In this document: positions 11,621 to 23,774 of the stretch, piece after piece
How the letters are laid out: every line of letters begins with the position of its first letter
Position numbering within the stretch: position 1 is the stretch's first letter
Source of the DNA: Malaya genurostris
Lineage: Eukaryota; Arthropoda; Insecta; Diptera; Culicidae
Length of the DNA: 64,000 nt
Assembly (NCBI RefSeq): GCF_030247185.1
Contig: NC_080572.1
Coordinates: 170,444,975-170,508,974, forward strand
Direction: 5' to 3'
Translations under genes and position numbers: made by a program
The notes under the pieces: model-generated
What the model was told of the DNA's origin: nothing
Databases searched by the model: none
Seen by the model: only the letters and a program-made list of their open reading frames with translations

Positions 11621-13300
11621 TGTATTTTAGGCCGAAACACCCCGACGGGGGCGTTTGTGTGCGAAGGAATTTGTTGCCTTTTCTCCTTTCCCTCGGTGTG
11701 AAACGCGATTATTTTTTTTTCAAGCTTGTGTTACCGACGAACGCAAGAATGACGGACTAGACGATGAGCGGCATGTGAAATTTGTGTGTTTAAAACAAGA
11801 AACAAAGTGGCGAGTGAAAAATACGAAAACCCTTCAATGTATTATTTACTCGAACAACTACTCCCAAAGTTCCAAATTTAGAAGAACTTTATATTTGTGC
11901 CAATTCAGAAATAATCTTTACCATTACGATAGCGGTGGCAAATGAGTTATGCATTTTGCGTATCTATTCCAATGTGAAGACACGCAACTCAACTAATGTG
12001 GTCTGATTGAAGGCAATAGAAAGTTAATTTTAAAATGCTCAAACTGTTATGATACAAGAATAGATTCTATGTTTTATGCGGCGATTTACGGTTCATACTT
12101 TTTTTTTGGCTAAATATTCCAATGTAGCAGCGCCGTTCACATCACAGAATTGGCATGGTGTAGTAACTGGTAGTAGACACAAAAAGAGAAATGTTGAGTG
12201 TGTGCATTAGCAGAAGTGTTTTTTGTGGCCGTGTAATTTCCTAGATAGAGAAGAGTTTCAACGAAAGGTCCTACTATAAGCAGTTGTGTCTCGGCCGTTA
12301 AAAAATGACGTGTTTATTTGTGTTGTGAACTTAATATTGGGAGTGTCATAGCAATATTGAAAATAATTCTGGTACTGTAATTATTTGTTCTACCGCTGTG
12401 AAACGGGTGCCTAATAATCGCTGCAATACCGGGTTGTGTGTGTTAAGTATACAGTGCCGACAATCCTATATGTCTTATTTGTGATCCTCGATAGATACGT
12501 GAAGCGGATATTCGACCCATGGTGAGGTTATGTTATTGAAGCTATGAACAACACTGAGAATCGTTTTTTGTGTTATCTTAAACAGTGCCGATACCGAGAC
12601 CTAAGTACGGCTTAAGATTCGATTGATTGGCGAGTGGGTTGAAAATTTCACCAACTCTCCAACTTTACTACTCAAACGCTGACCGTCATGTCGGTGTACG
12701 CAAACTAGGTCAAATGATGATGTGTTTGCATATATAGTGAAGAGTTGACGTGAGAAGAAAATAAAATCAGTCACAAAGTGTATCGCTCACCTCGCTGATT
12801 TGTTGGTCAAGCTACCCTGAACCAAGAATCGTCGCCACACACCCAATTTCCAGGGACTCAGCCGAACCAATTTTACAACATCTCTATTTTCGTTGACGTC
12901 GTCTTGGTACTACCATGCACAGTCAGCATATCTATAGTCAAAAAACGGCGAAGCAACAGTGACTAACAAACTCGCAAATACTGCAGAAACTCCGTGGGTG
13001 TGTTTATTTTTTACTCCTCGAGGTGTGGATTACAGTAGATTTTAGTGTGTTCCGAGAATAATGCAGAATATTTCAATGACCGGGATGTTATTTTAGTGTA
13101 TGATATGAAGATGGTGTTGGTGGTGTCATCACTATTTCAAGAGAAATTATGAGGATGAGGGAGCAGGGAGATACAATGATTATGAAGATGTAGCATCAGT
13201 GCTTGTTGTGCTATCTGCGCTCGAAAGGAAACTATGTAACTGTATGATATCATCACGCACTGTGGTTAACAGTTGAGTTTAAGTGCGAACATAGAATGAT
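11621..13300. other. Complex, repeat-poor block; possible promoter or 5' exon region
   Basis: This stretch has higher base complexity and GC than its surroundings (for example CACCCCGACGGGGGCGTTTG near 11638), and I see none of the window's repeat families in it. One frame of 96 codons (11655-11945) is open but unrecognised. A TATA-like CATATATAG at about 12729 lies 35-40 bp before an Inr-like TCAGTC at about 12766. The coronin start exon at 28027 sits behind a possible splice acceptor, so a distant non-coding first exon could be here. This is a guess from context only. Confidence 0.25.
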
Positions 13301-14530
13301 TGTCGTTGCTCAGCTGATAATAAGCTTCAATAAATTTTGTTCTATGAAACAAGTTCATTACTTGCATACATGAAAGTATATCCTCATCTCTATGGTTGAA
13401 GTACGTACGTAAACTAATAGTGCATTAGAAATCATTGTACTCACCGAAGCATCTGAATGTAGAAAGTTAATTACAGGACTTGAATGAATTATTACATTTT
13501 ATTAATACAGTTTACTGCAATTGCAAATAATATTGCAAAATGACAATGTCCTCAAAACTTTGTTATTGTTGAGCAATAGTGCAAAATTCATCACAAGAAT
13601 AGGAAAACAATTTCACCGCTTTCTGAAATTTTTCAGCTACACGGAAACACTCGCAATCGCAATACAACTAAAATATTTGTTAGCTTTTTTGCATTCAATT
13701 CGCTAAAATTTTGTACAACTAATCGATTGTTGTCATTTCCAAACTGTCTTTTCAGTCTTCAAAACAACAGAACTAATGGTCAAAATAACTAACATTCTAG
13801 TGCAATTTTTCATGCTGACAGCTTAGCGAAGACACACGTCAATCAGATCGATTTTAAAATTTGTATGAGTTTTTAAATTTTTAAAGCATTATAAATGTTT
13901 CAATCACTATTTTATAGACAAAGCTCAAACGAAATGAAATAATTACCGTATTCATCTCACGCTTGATATACGCTGGGTAGAGTCAAACAACAGTTTTTAA
14001 ATACTTGTCAAATCAAATTTCGTAATTTTTTAAACTTATTCAAACATATGAGAGCAAAGTTTTAATGCATCATTGTTAGCATAAATATCTATTGTTAAAG
14101 TTTGCTGTTATAATTGCCTATGGATTTTTGAAATTTTTCATTCACTTAAATTGCAACAAACTCATTGCTTTCGTTACTGTTAATTCGGAGTTCAATGTAA
14201 TTATTTATCGCAATTCAATTAATTTGAGTTGATGTTGCGTTAAATGCCGATGTGAACAATATTTCAGGAAACGAATAAAAAAACTATTATCTTTTCATTT
14301 CAACAGGAATTAAACTTCCAGTTACTTTATTCTCAAATTGGTCTAAACATTTGAATTCGATGGAAAAAATAATCAATATCAAGCCTTTTGTTGGTTCAAC
14401 TGGAGAGATTTATATTTGACCATTCTGAACATCTTAGTTTACATTTACAATGAAAGGAGGAATTTTGAATTGTAACAACGAGGATAAATTTTAATGATAA
14501 ATTAAGTTGTGCTATGATTAAATATTAAGG
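13301..14530. other. No gene; one CACGGAA-type repeat end
   Basis: AT-rich. At 13638-13800 ACACGGAAACACTCGCAATC and the CAATACAACTAAAATATTTG run match the antisense fragment at 2851-2966, so a related repeat end lies here. No coding region recognised. Confidence 0.4.
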
Positions 14531-14532
14531 AG

Positions 14533-15836
14533 TATAAATAAATTCGCGTCGTTGTTTTTTTCGACATTCGAAACTTTATTGTCCATCGCTAGTACTACTT
14601 TGTCCCGTCTTTCTGGCAATTCACGGATATCCGTTTCAAAAACTCAACCGGTTTCCGATCAGAAACCCATATCTGAATTATATTAAAATTATAGCTCGTT
14701 TAGATATTTATACCAAAAAGACATGTAATTAGGATGTACAGATTTCCAGTTCATAGAAATTTTCTATTTAAATTGTACCAAAATTTGATTTGTCAGTAGT
14801 GTCAACTATGATCAACAAATTTTTTGTTCTGAATATTATAGTGAAATTAATCTTTTTCTCTTTCTGTAAGCAAAGGCAAATAAACTTCAATTTACGATAC
14901 ACAATTTTAAACTAATTATGATACAAAAACCAATTTTGCATTAAAATAATCTTAGATATTCTCAGATACAATCGATACAAATGTTTGATAGAAAAGCTTG
15001 AAATTTTAACAGCTATCCCTAGAGAATTTTTTCAAATTCAGATAGGTTTTGTGTTATTTATAATATCAAAATTTGATACAATTTTGATAATCTCATCTGA
15101 TCGGATTTGGTTCGAATTAACAAATCGAACCATTTTTTGACTTCATCATAATCGGAAAGCGTCCATGTCTGGACTATACGGCGTGTGGAGTAGAGCTCTC
15201 CATTTGAGCATTTCTAAGTACATTTTTACCGTTATGTGGACGAGCATTGTCATGTTGCAAAATTACTTTGTCGTATCTATCGGTGTATTGTAGTCGTTTA
15301 TCTTGCAATGTTCGGCTCAAACGCATCAATTGTCGTTGGTCTCTCGTGATCATTTCACTCGACTGCAGTAGCTCATAATACACCACACACAGCTGGTTCT
15401 ACCATATACAGAGCATAACCTTCAAGCCGAGAAAATTCTAAATGGCCATCGATGATGATGCATGGTCTGGGTATCCATAAGTTGCCCGACGTTTTAGGTT
15501 ATCGTAATGGACCCCCTTTTCATCGTGAGTAACAAAGGGAAAAACCTTTTCTTTTGTACCATTGGCTACAATTCATACGGCACCCAATTGCCTGCATTTT
15601 GGTTTGCAACAGGTCTTGATCGAGAAATTCTTACAATTCTTCATCTTCAAACTTTGATTGCGATCCGGCTCGATCTTCGTTTTCCAAATCACAATTGCCT
15701 AAACCGTGCAAACCACTTCCGACACTGTTTTTGGATTTGTATGGCAGTAACCTTCCAACGCATATTAGGTAAGGTAAAACAGTGAAAAAACGTCAAATCA
15801 CGCCATCTGCAAGGAAACAGCACGAACTTATGTATA
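14533..15836 (-). mobile_element. Degenerate mariner (second lineage), about 1.3 kb
   Basis: Minus-strand mariner relic with decayed inverted ends (TATAAATAAATTCGCGTCGT at the left; TATACATAAGTTCGTGCTGT read inward at the right). In order on the minus strand: remains of the DNA-binding region (LENEDRAG, FEDEEL) at about 15710-15630; DEKGVHYDNLKRR at about 15525-15485; KVMLCIW followed by a stop; VVYYELLQSSEMITRD and VILQHDNARPH (second catalytic Asp) at 15386-15230; then PYSPDM, a deletion, YDEVKKWFD, an AT-rich interruption, and the C-terminal ELPERRDKVV at about 14640-14600. Many stops and shifts mean it is long dead. The motifs differ from copies A and B. Confidence 0.72.
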
Positions 15837-16547
15837 CACCTATTACATTAAGCAACGTTTGTGTATGGAAAAAACAGTAACTTAGTTATTGCAATTGGAG
15901 TTTTAATCAACACGATTGTTTCTTGAAATCTTTTGAATGAAGATTATTGATTAGTATCTATTAAATGGGACATTATGAAAACAGCAATGGGACATGAAAC
16001 CGAGATCAAATTTATTGAAATTTGATTATTTGTAAAATAAACTTATTTTTTGCCTTTATTTTTTTCTTGACGTTAACTGATGTTTATTCTAAACATGTTC
16101 TTGCAAAGTTCATCTTTAAGCAGTAAGTTAACATTGTTAGTTTTTTTTTAAATTACTTACTGCTTACTTTTTTAGGTTCCTCGTCTATAAAATGAAAAAA
16201 AAAAAAATACTTCTGAAAGTAGTGAAATCGATTAAAAATTTTATTGACCTGCAGTATACTTTCACACAGATATGCATATTTTTTCTGCAGACATCTGAAG
16301 TTATGCTGTTTCTTTTTATTATTATAAGATACAGCCGTAATTCGTTAGTTGAAACTGTGTTGATTGAGATGTTTGGTTGTTGGATATTCGGTAGACACAA
16401 ATAAAAAGCACTGCTATATCAAAATTTAATTTAAAATTTCATGGCTCGTGCTTCGATGATACTAAAACTTCGATTGCTCAACCGAAGCAACATTTTTAAT
16501 TTCAATAAATACTGGTAGCAGTCTTCAGTATTACATCATAAACGTCA
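15837..16547. other. No gene recognised
   Basis: AT-rich spacer with only short frames (60-71 codons, both strands overlapping) and no recognised motif. Confidence 0.35.
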
Positions 16548-16555
16548 CTTTACAC

Positions 16556-16874
16556 CAGGGGTTCCCAAACTATTTTAGGTCATGGACCCCTTTACTAAAA
16601 TAAACTTAGACCTCAGACCCCCAGTAACAAATTCCTTTGAAAATTCAATTTCTTGCTTTATTAATATTGATGAAAAATACTTACCAATTTCTTCGGATGG
16701 TCAAATAAACACAACTTTTTTAGCATGAATATTTCAAATAACAACTTATATCAAACAATAGGGGGTCGATTGCAAGACCTCGTCGACCCCCACAGTCAGT
16801 TTATGTTTACGTCGACCCCCGCAAAAAGGACATCGACCCCAAGGGGTCTATATCGACCACTTTGGGAACCCCTG
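16556..16874. mobile_element. hAT-type MITE, copy 1
   Basis: A 319-bp element with inverted ends CAGGGGTTCCCAAA / TTTGGGAACCCCTG, flanked by a perfect 8-bp duplication CTTTACAC (16548-16555 and 16875-16882) that fits the nTnnnnAn preference of hAT transposases. The interior has GGGGTCGAC motifs but no coding frame. It is mobilised in trans if at all. The second copy at 17515 is in opposite orientation. Confidence 0.88.
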
Positions 16875-17514
16875 CTTTACACTGTCAGAACAACTTTCAG
16901 ACAATAGAGTAATTCCTATTGAAAAAACAAACCTCCAAAAAACACCCGTTATATGATCAATATTTTATTTATTTAGAAGGAATAAATTCCGTAATAAATA
17001 AACTAGCATTTTGTCATTTTTCTTGATCATGTATGTGTTATGTAGTTTTCGAAAGACTTTATAGCAAGAATATTTTTGATTTTATTCATGACTTTCTCTG
17101 AATGTAAAAACCTTTTGCGCTTTTATTATTGTGAATAATAGATAAAAATAACAATTATATGTAATCAATTCGAAATAAATACGGTTTATGCAAAAGACTA
17201 AATGATTAATAAAAACTAGTTTTTGAGATTGTAATTTTGGTGTCAAAAATTCCAAACCTGTCCAGCTGTTCTGAAAATTAATGGAAATCAATCATGTTTC
17301 CTCCATTTCTGAAAATTAATGGAAATCAATCATGTTTTCTCTATTTTGAAATTTATTCGATGTCAACAAATAACACGGTAGAACATCAAAAAGGTGACCT
17401 TGAAAATTTTCCTAATGCAAATTACACTTAGTTTTGTGAAAGAATTGAATTGACAAAAATGTTTTAAAGAGGATTCTTGAAGGCAATATTGAGAATTTTT
17501 TCATTGTTGTACAC

Positions 17515-17839
17515 CAGGGGTTCCCAAAGTGGTCGATATAGACCCCTTGGGGTCGATATCCTTTTTGCGGGGGTCGACGAAAATGAAAACTGACTATGGG
17601 GGTCGACGAGGTCTAGAAATCGACGCCCTATTGTTTGATATAAGTTATATAAGTTTTTAGAATTATTTACGCTAAAAAAGTTGTGTTTATTTGACCATCC
17701 GCAAAAATTGGTAAGTATTTTGCATCACTATTAAAAAAGTAAGAAATTAAATTTTCAAAGGAATTTGTTGATGGGGGTCTGAGACCTAAGGTTATTTTAG
17801 TAAAGGGTTCCATGACTCAAAATAGTTTGGGAACCCCTG
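17515..17839. mobile_element. hAT-type MITE, copy 2 (inverted relative to copy 1)
   Basis: A 325-bp element with the same CAGGGGTTCCCAAA ends. The 8-bp target sites are TTGTACAC (17507-17514) and TTTTACAC (17840-17847), differing by one base. Its sequence matches the reverse complement of 16556-16874. No coding capacity. Confidence 0.88.
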
Positions 17840-17847
17840 TTTTACAC

Positions 17848-19266
17848 TATCACTAGTTCGTTTATTTTTCTTATCAGCTCGTGTGAAAGGTTTTATGATT
17901 GCTTCAAAAACAATTTCAAACCCGCTATATCACTTGTCAAAAGAGCAGTTATAAAACTTGTAGTTATTACTACAAAACTCTGGAAATGAAAATTACCTCT
18001 TAATTGTATCAATCCACCTAAAAACATCTTTTATAATATCACATACAATTTTGTAAGAGGAATATGATTATATATTTTCTTTCAGAAACAAGAAATTGGT
18101 CAGTCTAACAATAATGCTTTCCATTAATAAGTGAATCATACCGATTCATTTGTAGAATATACTTTTTTTAAACCTACTTAAAGCATTGACTTTTTGCATG
18201 GCATTAATATTCTCAATGTCCATTTCACTTATTTAATAAACATATTATTCACATATTATAAACACTGACATTCTAAGAAAGCTACTATATTTGTATAAAA
18301 AGTAATTTTCATTATGGATATTTGAAAAAGTTGAATTAAACGTTTTTTACTGCTTGGTCGTATTGCGGAAAATATGGGAAGAATGACAAATGTTTCTATT
18401 GTATGGAAGTTTTCAGATGGCTATAAAGTGCCACTGTTTGACAAGTCGATTTAAATACTAATATTTTATTGATTTTGATCTACAACAGAATTAGTTATTT
18501 GTTCCAAAAAGCGTCTTCCCGGATTACATAGGGTTTTTTTATCATTTCGAAACATTTAGATGAATGTTCATTTTGCCAAAATATAGTTCTGAATTCATGT
18601 TGATCAGCTGCTTATTCTGAAGAAGACGTTAATTCAATTTTTTTAAATGATTATTTTTTAGTAATACATTTTTGTTGTTTTATTAAATAAACTATCCAAT
18701 ATATATTACAATTTGAAAAATACTAACAAATAATAACTCTCTTTTGAATTATCTAGTGATTATATGCTTTTCACATTAATATGACATAAACATTAAATAT
18801 AATTGAAATCAATAGTTTTAAAAAGATCAGATATCAGAAAAGAAAAATATTCATTATCAAACTACCGACGATACAGGGCGATGCAAAAGACGGGTTAGTT
18901 TTTGTCCGGTTTTTGTATTCAAATATTTTTCATTCGATTTTTGCAAAACAGGTCTTTTCAAACGATTTTTGCATTGCAAAATCCATGTCCGGGTTTGTAC
19001 TCAATATTGTTATGTTTTTTGCATTCAAACATACTTGAACGGTTCTCCCAAACTATGTTGCACCTAGCCAATTTTTGCATTCAGTCGCTCAATTCTATCA
19101 AACATTATGCGTTTCATGAGAGATCTTGTATCGTTTTCCCATGAGCTGCTGCTGTGTATAATCAACAATAGTGTGATTCGGTAAAGTAGCAGAACAGCCA
19201 ATAGTCAAGCTGTTACTTCTTCGCATTATAGTACAAATTTATCATTCTATAAGATTCAGTTATCTT
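17848..19266. other. No gene recognised
   Basis: AT-rich DNA. About 18890-19080 has several loosely repeated TTTTTGCATTCAAA-like words, perhaps an old tandem repeat. Confidence 0.35.
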
Positions 19267-19671
19267 TTGGAATATGTTATCATTTACTGTGGATTTATTA
19301 TCGGCAATTTTATCATTTTTCGTCTGATAATAGTAGTTGAAATATACCTGTACATGTATAAGCCAAAATACTCAACCAAAGTAAAAATCAAAATTAAACA
19401 TGTGAAAGATCGTTATATAGCTAAACATACATTTTTAAACTCAGCAATTGGTTTCGTATCGTTTGACAACAAATTAGGCAACGTTAAAACCTTAGTTTGG
19501 CTCATATACTATAAATACTGGCAGCGGGCCTTCAATTTCCTAATAATAAATTCTAAATCTAACGCTATGACATCATCTACTTCAAAATTCATTTCTCGTA
19601 TGGTCTACACAAATGCCGCTCATCCATCCGATCGGCAAAAATCAACCCGAGCACGAGAATTGCTACATTGA
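19267..19671 (+). CDS. Open frame of 134 codons, unrecognised
   Basis: The longest frame of its neighbourhood not tied to a repeat. The first 30 or so residues are strongly hydrophobic (FIIGNFIIFRLIIVVEIY) and could form a membrane segment; the rest is Lys/Ser-rich. I recognise no domain, and the DNA is AT-rich like its surroundings, so it may be chance. No splice context or neighbour supports a gene. Confidence 0.12.
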   Translation: MEYVIIYCGFIIGNFIIFRLIIVVEIYLYMYKPKYSTKVKIKIKHVKDRYIAKHTFLNSAIGFVSFDNKLGNVKTLVWLIYYKYWQRAFNFLIINSKSNAMTSSTSKFISRMVYTNAAHPSDRQKSTRARELLH

Positions 19672-20224
19672 CTGGTATGCGCTTCACCTTTGCGTAATCA
19701 TTCTTAGACGTCGAGCTATCATTATGTGAGAAGATAAACCAAACGGTATCATAAAACAAAGTAAACAGGGCGTATTCGATACTTTTATCAGTTTTTTTTG
19801 GAGCGGGTTGTGGATAATTTTTAGATGGTTTTTATGAAAAAAAAACCTGTTTAAAGAACCTAGTAGCGTAATAATGTAATTCCCAGAAATATTGACAGGA
19901 CCTACAATTTGGAACAGTTTTGATACTAGTTTCGAAGAATTAGTTTCTTTTTTCGCTTCGTCATTCAAATGCCGGTTTGCATTTTTTTATCAGCCTGTAA
20001 TTCTAGAAGCGGTATTCGGATCCGGATATCATCCGATAGCAGTCGATGCGGCTGCATGACCTTGAAATCTAAGTGTGTTAAAATTGGTTGAACCTCTGAG
20101 AATTCAATACGAGTTGCATTGTGGAGTTGTTTAACCACAACTTCTAATATTTCCGGAAACAGAAATCGGCGAGTCAGTATAATTGAATTAGGTTTGTTTG
20201 GTGATCAGTCCATATAAAATTTGG

Positions 20225-20335
20225 AATTTGGCTCTTCTTACCTTTCTCATATAGAAATGTGATACAATCGCTGTGAAAGACGACTTATGGATTAGTATCA
20301 TATACCATTCGTCTCAGTTTGTGAAGTACGCATGT
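20225..20335 (-). repeat. Distal end of the hairpin-ended dispersed repeat, antisense
   Basis: Carries CCTTTCTCATATAGAAATG, CAATCGCTGTGAAAGACGAC and ATATACCATTCGTCTCAG: hairpin, linker and distal box in mirror order. Confidence 0.55.
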
Positions 20336-20489
20336 AAAGGTCTTTTGCCACAGAAAAAAAATTTCGGCAAAAGTCAAACATTAAACCGATCATCTCCAAA
20401 CTTTCAGAGAATTAAATCAAAGATATTAATATACTTTTGATAAACCTTCCTCTTAACATTAAACACAAGGCCTTGTACGAGCATTTTTT

Positions 20490-20945
20490 GTTTGAAAATC
20501 TATTCATCCAGTTTCTCTTCCTTAAGATGTTCTCGACCGGTTGTCACAAATGGAGTGCTCCGCTTTCCACATGAGCAAATTGCTTGTCAAATCATATATT
20601 TTTGGCATCTTTGACATCATCTACTTTCTAACGTCTTCTGAGATTCGGTGCATTTTGAACTTTGTACGCGTGTAGTCCTTTAAAACGTTTCGTGCCTTGC
20701 ACGAAAGTTTTACTTAAATGCAGTTTCACTACATCTCTCACTGAACTGTTTATTCCTCTTGAAAGCTTCACTATACGGAAATTCATTTCGGTCACTTGTG
20801 TTTCCCAGCTTCCTGCCCATTACGAATTGAGAAAGATCCAGCTTTTCAAGGTGCGAGCGCAAAATTATTTTGCGCCGCTCTTGTGTACTTCCTACTCCAT
20901 CTTCGCAACGATTGCAAAACCTTCATTTACACAATGTAAACATTA
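20490..20945 (-). pseudogene. Tc1/mariner-superfamily (ITm, DD37E-like) transposase relic
   Basis: On the minus strand, fragments in order are MGRKLGNTSDRNEF (helix-turn-helix side), KVQNAPN and, near 20610-20540, MI-stop-QAICSCGKRSTPFVTTG, where the expected Trp codon is TGA. The last block matches the conserved catalytic-domain stretch of a mosquito IS630-Tc1-mariner transposase family that I know from memory. The central catalytic part is largely deleted and there are several stops. No inverted ends identified. Confidence 0.5.
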
Positions 20946-20999
20946 CACATTGAACTAGTTTCACTCGAAATTCCAATTGAAAATACCGAATGGATTGAA

Positions 21000-22290
21000 A
21001 GTTGCAGCCATTTGAAAGTGATGAAATTTGAGTCCGCACACCCTTTACATGTGTATGTAACGTGTGCACTAACTTTTCTAAATTCCTAAAATTTATTTGG
21101 AGTTAACTTCCGGTTCCGGAATCACAGAATGGCGAGTGTACATAATTTAATTCAGATCATTTGCTCACTTTGGCTTGACCGAATTAGATTCAAATGAAAG
21201 GCCATACTTAATTCTTAAATTTTGTTCTGATCTGACTTTTTGTTTCGGAATTACAAGGTGATGAGTGTTCAAGTCGTCGTTAAGATCACGGATGCATAAA
21301 AGGAAAAATTCTTCTTCTTTGGTTCAAATCTATTCAAATTTGTAGAATATATTTGTTGTTGGTCATTCGATTCGACTTCTAGCTTTGAAAGTATCGGAAA
21401 TAGTAGTTAAAACTGCTTAAAAGATCTCACTTACTGTTGTATGGTCGAAATCATGGAAAAAATCATAATTTTTGCTTTTTTTCAGAATTATCATTCAACA
21501 AAATAAATTCGTATGTTTTGCATGATAAAAAGCATCATTCGAACAACATTTTGTAATTTTTTCGTTGAAAAATATTGAGAAATAAATCGGTGAAGAGGGT
21601 TTTTGAGAACGCTTATTAAAGATTTAGACCCCAACGTTTCTGTTTGAATTTTTTTTCAATTTTTTCAACTTTTCGCGAAAAAATTCGCCATTTTGTAGCT
21701 GTAAAACCTCCCCAAAGTAGAAAAGGAAAACGTTGGGGTATGATTTTTTATATGTAGAAAGTGTGTGCAAAATTTGAAAAAAAAATTGGTGCAGTGGTTC
21801 TTGAATGACGATGGACACGGACTTTCAAAATCTGCTTTCGAGAAAAACGCGTTTAAAGCGTTCAATGGAAACAATTTATTTCGAAATCAATGGAAACAAT
21901 TTATTTCTCAAGGGAGCCCGTATGGTCTAACATTTTCAAAAAATCATATTTTTGCTTTTATAATTTATCATAATGAAACATTTCACGAATGTTTTGTCAG
22001 GTTTGAAGTCAATCGAAGCAGAAATCTTGGGCCTGTGCGCCTAGCAGTATGAGATAAGCAAAAATAAAGGCTCATAACTTGCTGAGTTTTGTTCCGATAG
22101 GCTTGAAAAAAAAAATAAAATAAAAAGAAAAAAAAGATTTTTCAAAAGTGTTAGACCCTACCCGCCCCTTAACAAACTTTGATTCAAATGAAAGGTCTAG
22201 TGATCCCATACAAAATTCCTGAATTTTATCTCGATCCGACCGTCGGTTTCGCAAATTTTGAAGGAAAACATGTGCTGTAACTTTTCTAGG
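21000..22290. repeat. Decayed TTCCGGTTCCGGAA-type repeat units, antisense
   Basis: About 21055-21300 and 22150-22290 contain the mirror forms of the units at 61370-62060 (ACTTCCGGTTCCGGAATCAC, TTCAAATGAAAGGTC, ATCCCATACAAAATTCCTGAA). Between them (about 21330-22140) is AT-rich DNA in which I recognise nothing. Confidence 0.5.
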
Positions 22291-22295
22291 AAATG

Positions 22296-22381
22296 TAGAA
22301 AAACTTTCTGACCCTATGTGCGGGGTTGGGAATTGAACTCAGGTGGGCATCGACTAACCCATCACGCTATACCCATCCCCT
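22296..22381 (-). mobile_element. Feilai-like tRNA SINE, head fragment
   Basis: On the minus strand: an A-box-like TATAGCGTGATGGGTTAGTC, a B-box-like TGAGTTCAATTCCC, then AACCCCGCACATAGGGTCAG and AAAGTTTTTCTAC. This is the tRNA-like promoter head joined to the body seen at 6869-6960. Truncated at 3'. The anticodon region is not that of a functional tRNA. Confidence 0.62.
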
Positions 22382-22598
22382 AATATCTGAACTAATTTTC
22401 ACAGTTAAGTCTAACTTCTAAGAGTCCAAAGACCAAAGCAACAATTTCCTTAAAATTGGTTTACAGATATTTTGAAGACCTTGTTAGCAGATAACCCCGC
22501 TTCCGGTTCCGGGAGCACAGGTTATAGTGACAAAAAAACTCTAAAATGGAACACTTTTCAATTTCTTAGAGATGGTTGAGTCGATTTTCACAAACTTA

Positions 22599-23772
22599 CA
22601 CGGAACGACCGAAATTAGCTCTGCGCCTAATTCGTATTACTGTTTTTGAATTAGTTGATTTTAACAACAAAATTTCCAAAATAACTATAAAATTAGTTAA
22701 AATTTAGAATTTACTGTGCTGAAAAAAACTCTTATTTTTAGAGAAAGTGTTTAGTTGGCGAATATTTTGGACACAAACCAGCAATATTTCAATCCAACAC
22801 GAAATTCTCATTGACAACTAATTTCGTTATTAAAATCAGAAACTTTGATTCTATTTATCTATCACCGTCATTACTGAAGGACAGCAGTGTCAAAGCAAAA
22901 CAATCCATTAAAAAGCTAAAAGGGACAGTCTTGTTTAAACTGCTCGCAAATTGTTTAGATGTTTTTCGCATGTGCTACGATATATCCCTATATAATTTTC
23001 TAAACCGATATGTAAAAATGACGTAAACTGTTAGTGGAAAGTGTATTTATTCAGAATTTGTGCGCAGTTAAAGCGATTGTGGGTAATAATGTTTTTACGC
23101 GAAACAGTGAAGTGAGTTTCGAATGTTGCACTCTAATTGTACACGTCAAATGATGTTTTTTTGTATCTTCTCATTCCGGGCTACGCCGTCCGGTGTACTA
23201 CTTGTATTCGGTTTTTGTTTTCCGAGTGCTCAAAGTTTTCAATGAGAGAGTCGATTTCGCGAAGTCGAAAGAAGAAAACAGCGATTTAGAAGTAAAATTT
23301 TCAAAAAGAAGTTTATGTTTCGCTTATGTCTTTTTCTCCAATACAACATCGTATTTATACCTGCAAATATAGAAAAGATAACCGCGACTGAAATTTTTTT
23401 CGGTAGTAGTGTGCCATCTAGTGGCTAGTAGTTATTAACGTGTTAACGAGCGCCATATAGCTGCTAATTGCAGAAACCAATTCAACCATTTATGTTGGTT
23501 GAAAACAACGTTTTATTTCTCTAATTCAACTAAAAAATTAGTTGAATGGATGTGAAGCGTGCCTTAGCTAAGAAATGACAGCACGTTTAATTGGTGAATT
23601 CAACTAAAAAAATAGCCATTTCAACAAATATTTTATTATTATTAAGAAAATTAGAATTAAAAAATCTAAATTAGCAAAAGTAAGATTTTTTTAGTTGTCT
23701 CAAAAAATAACTAACTAAAATCAGAAAATCAACTAATTTTTTCGCCAAAATGCTAATTTCGGTCTTTCCGTG
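22599..23772. mobile_element. CACGGAA-ended TIR element, copy 2 (1174 bp)
   Basis: Same ends as the element at 9679 (CACGGAACGACCGAAATTAG; GCTAATTTCGGTCTTTCCGTG-like right end) and same orientation. It is flanked by TA on both sides (22597-22598 and 23773-23774). It lacks about 70 bp that copy 1 has after GGACAGCA, and differs at a short indel near 23440. No coding frame is shared intact by the two copies. Inserted inside an older dispersed repeat (GATTTTCACAAACT / AGAATCAAATTAAAGGTC). Confidence 0.8.
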
Positions 23773-23774
23773 TA

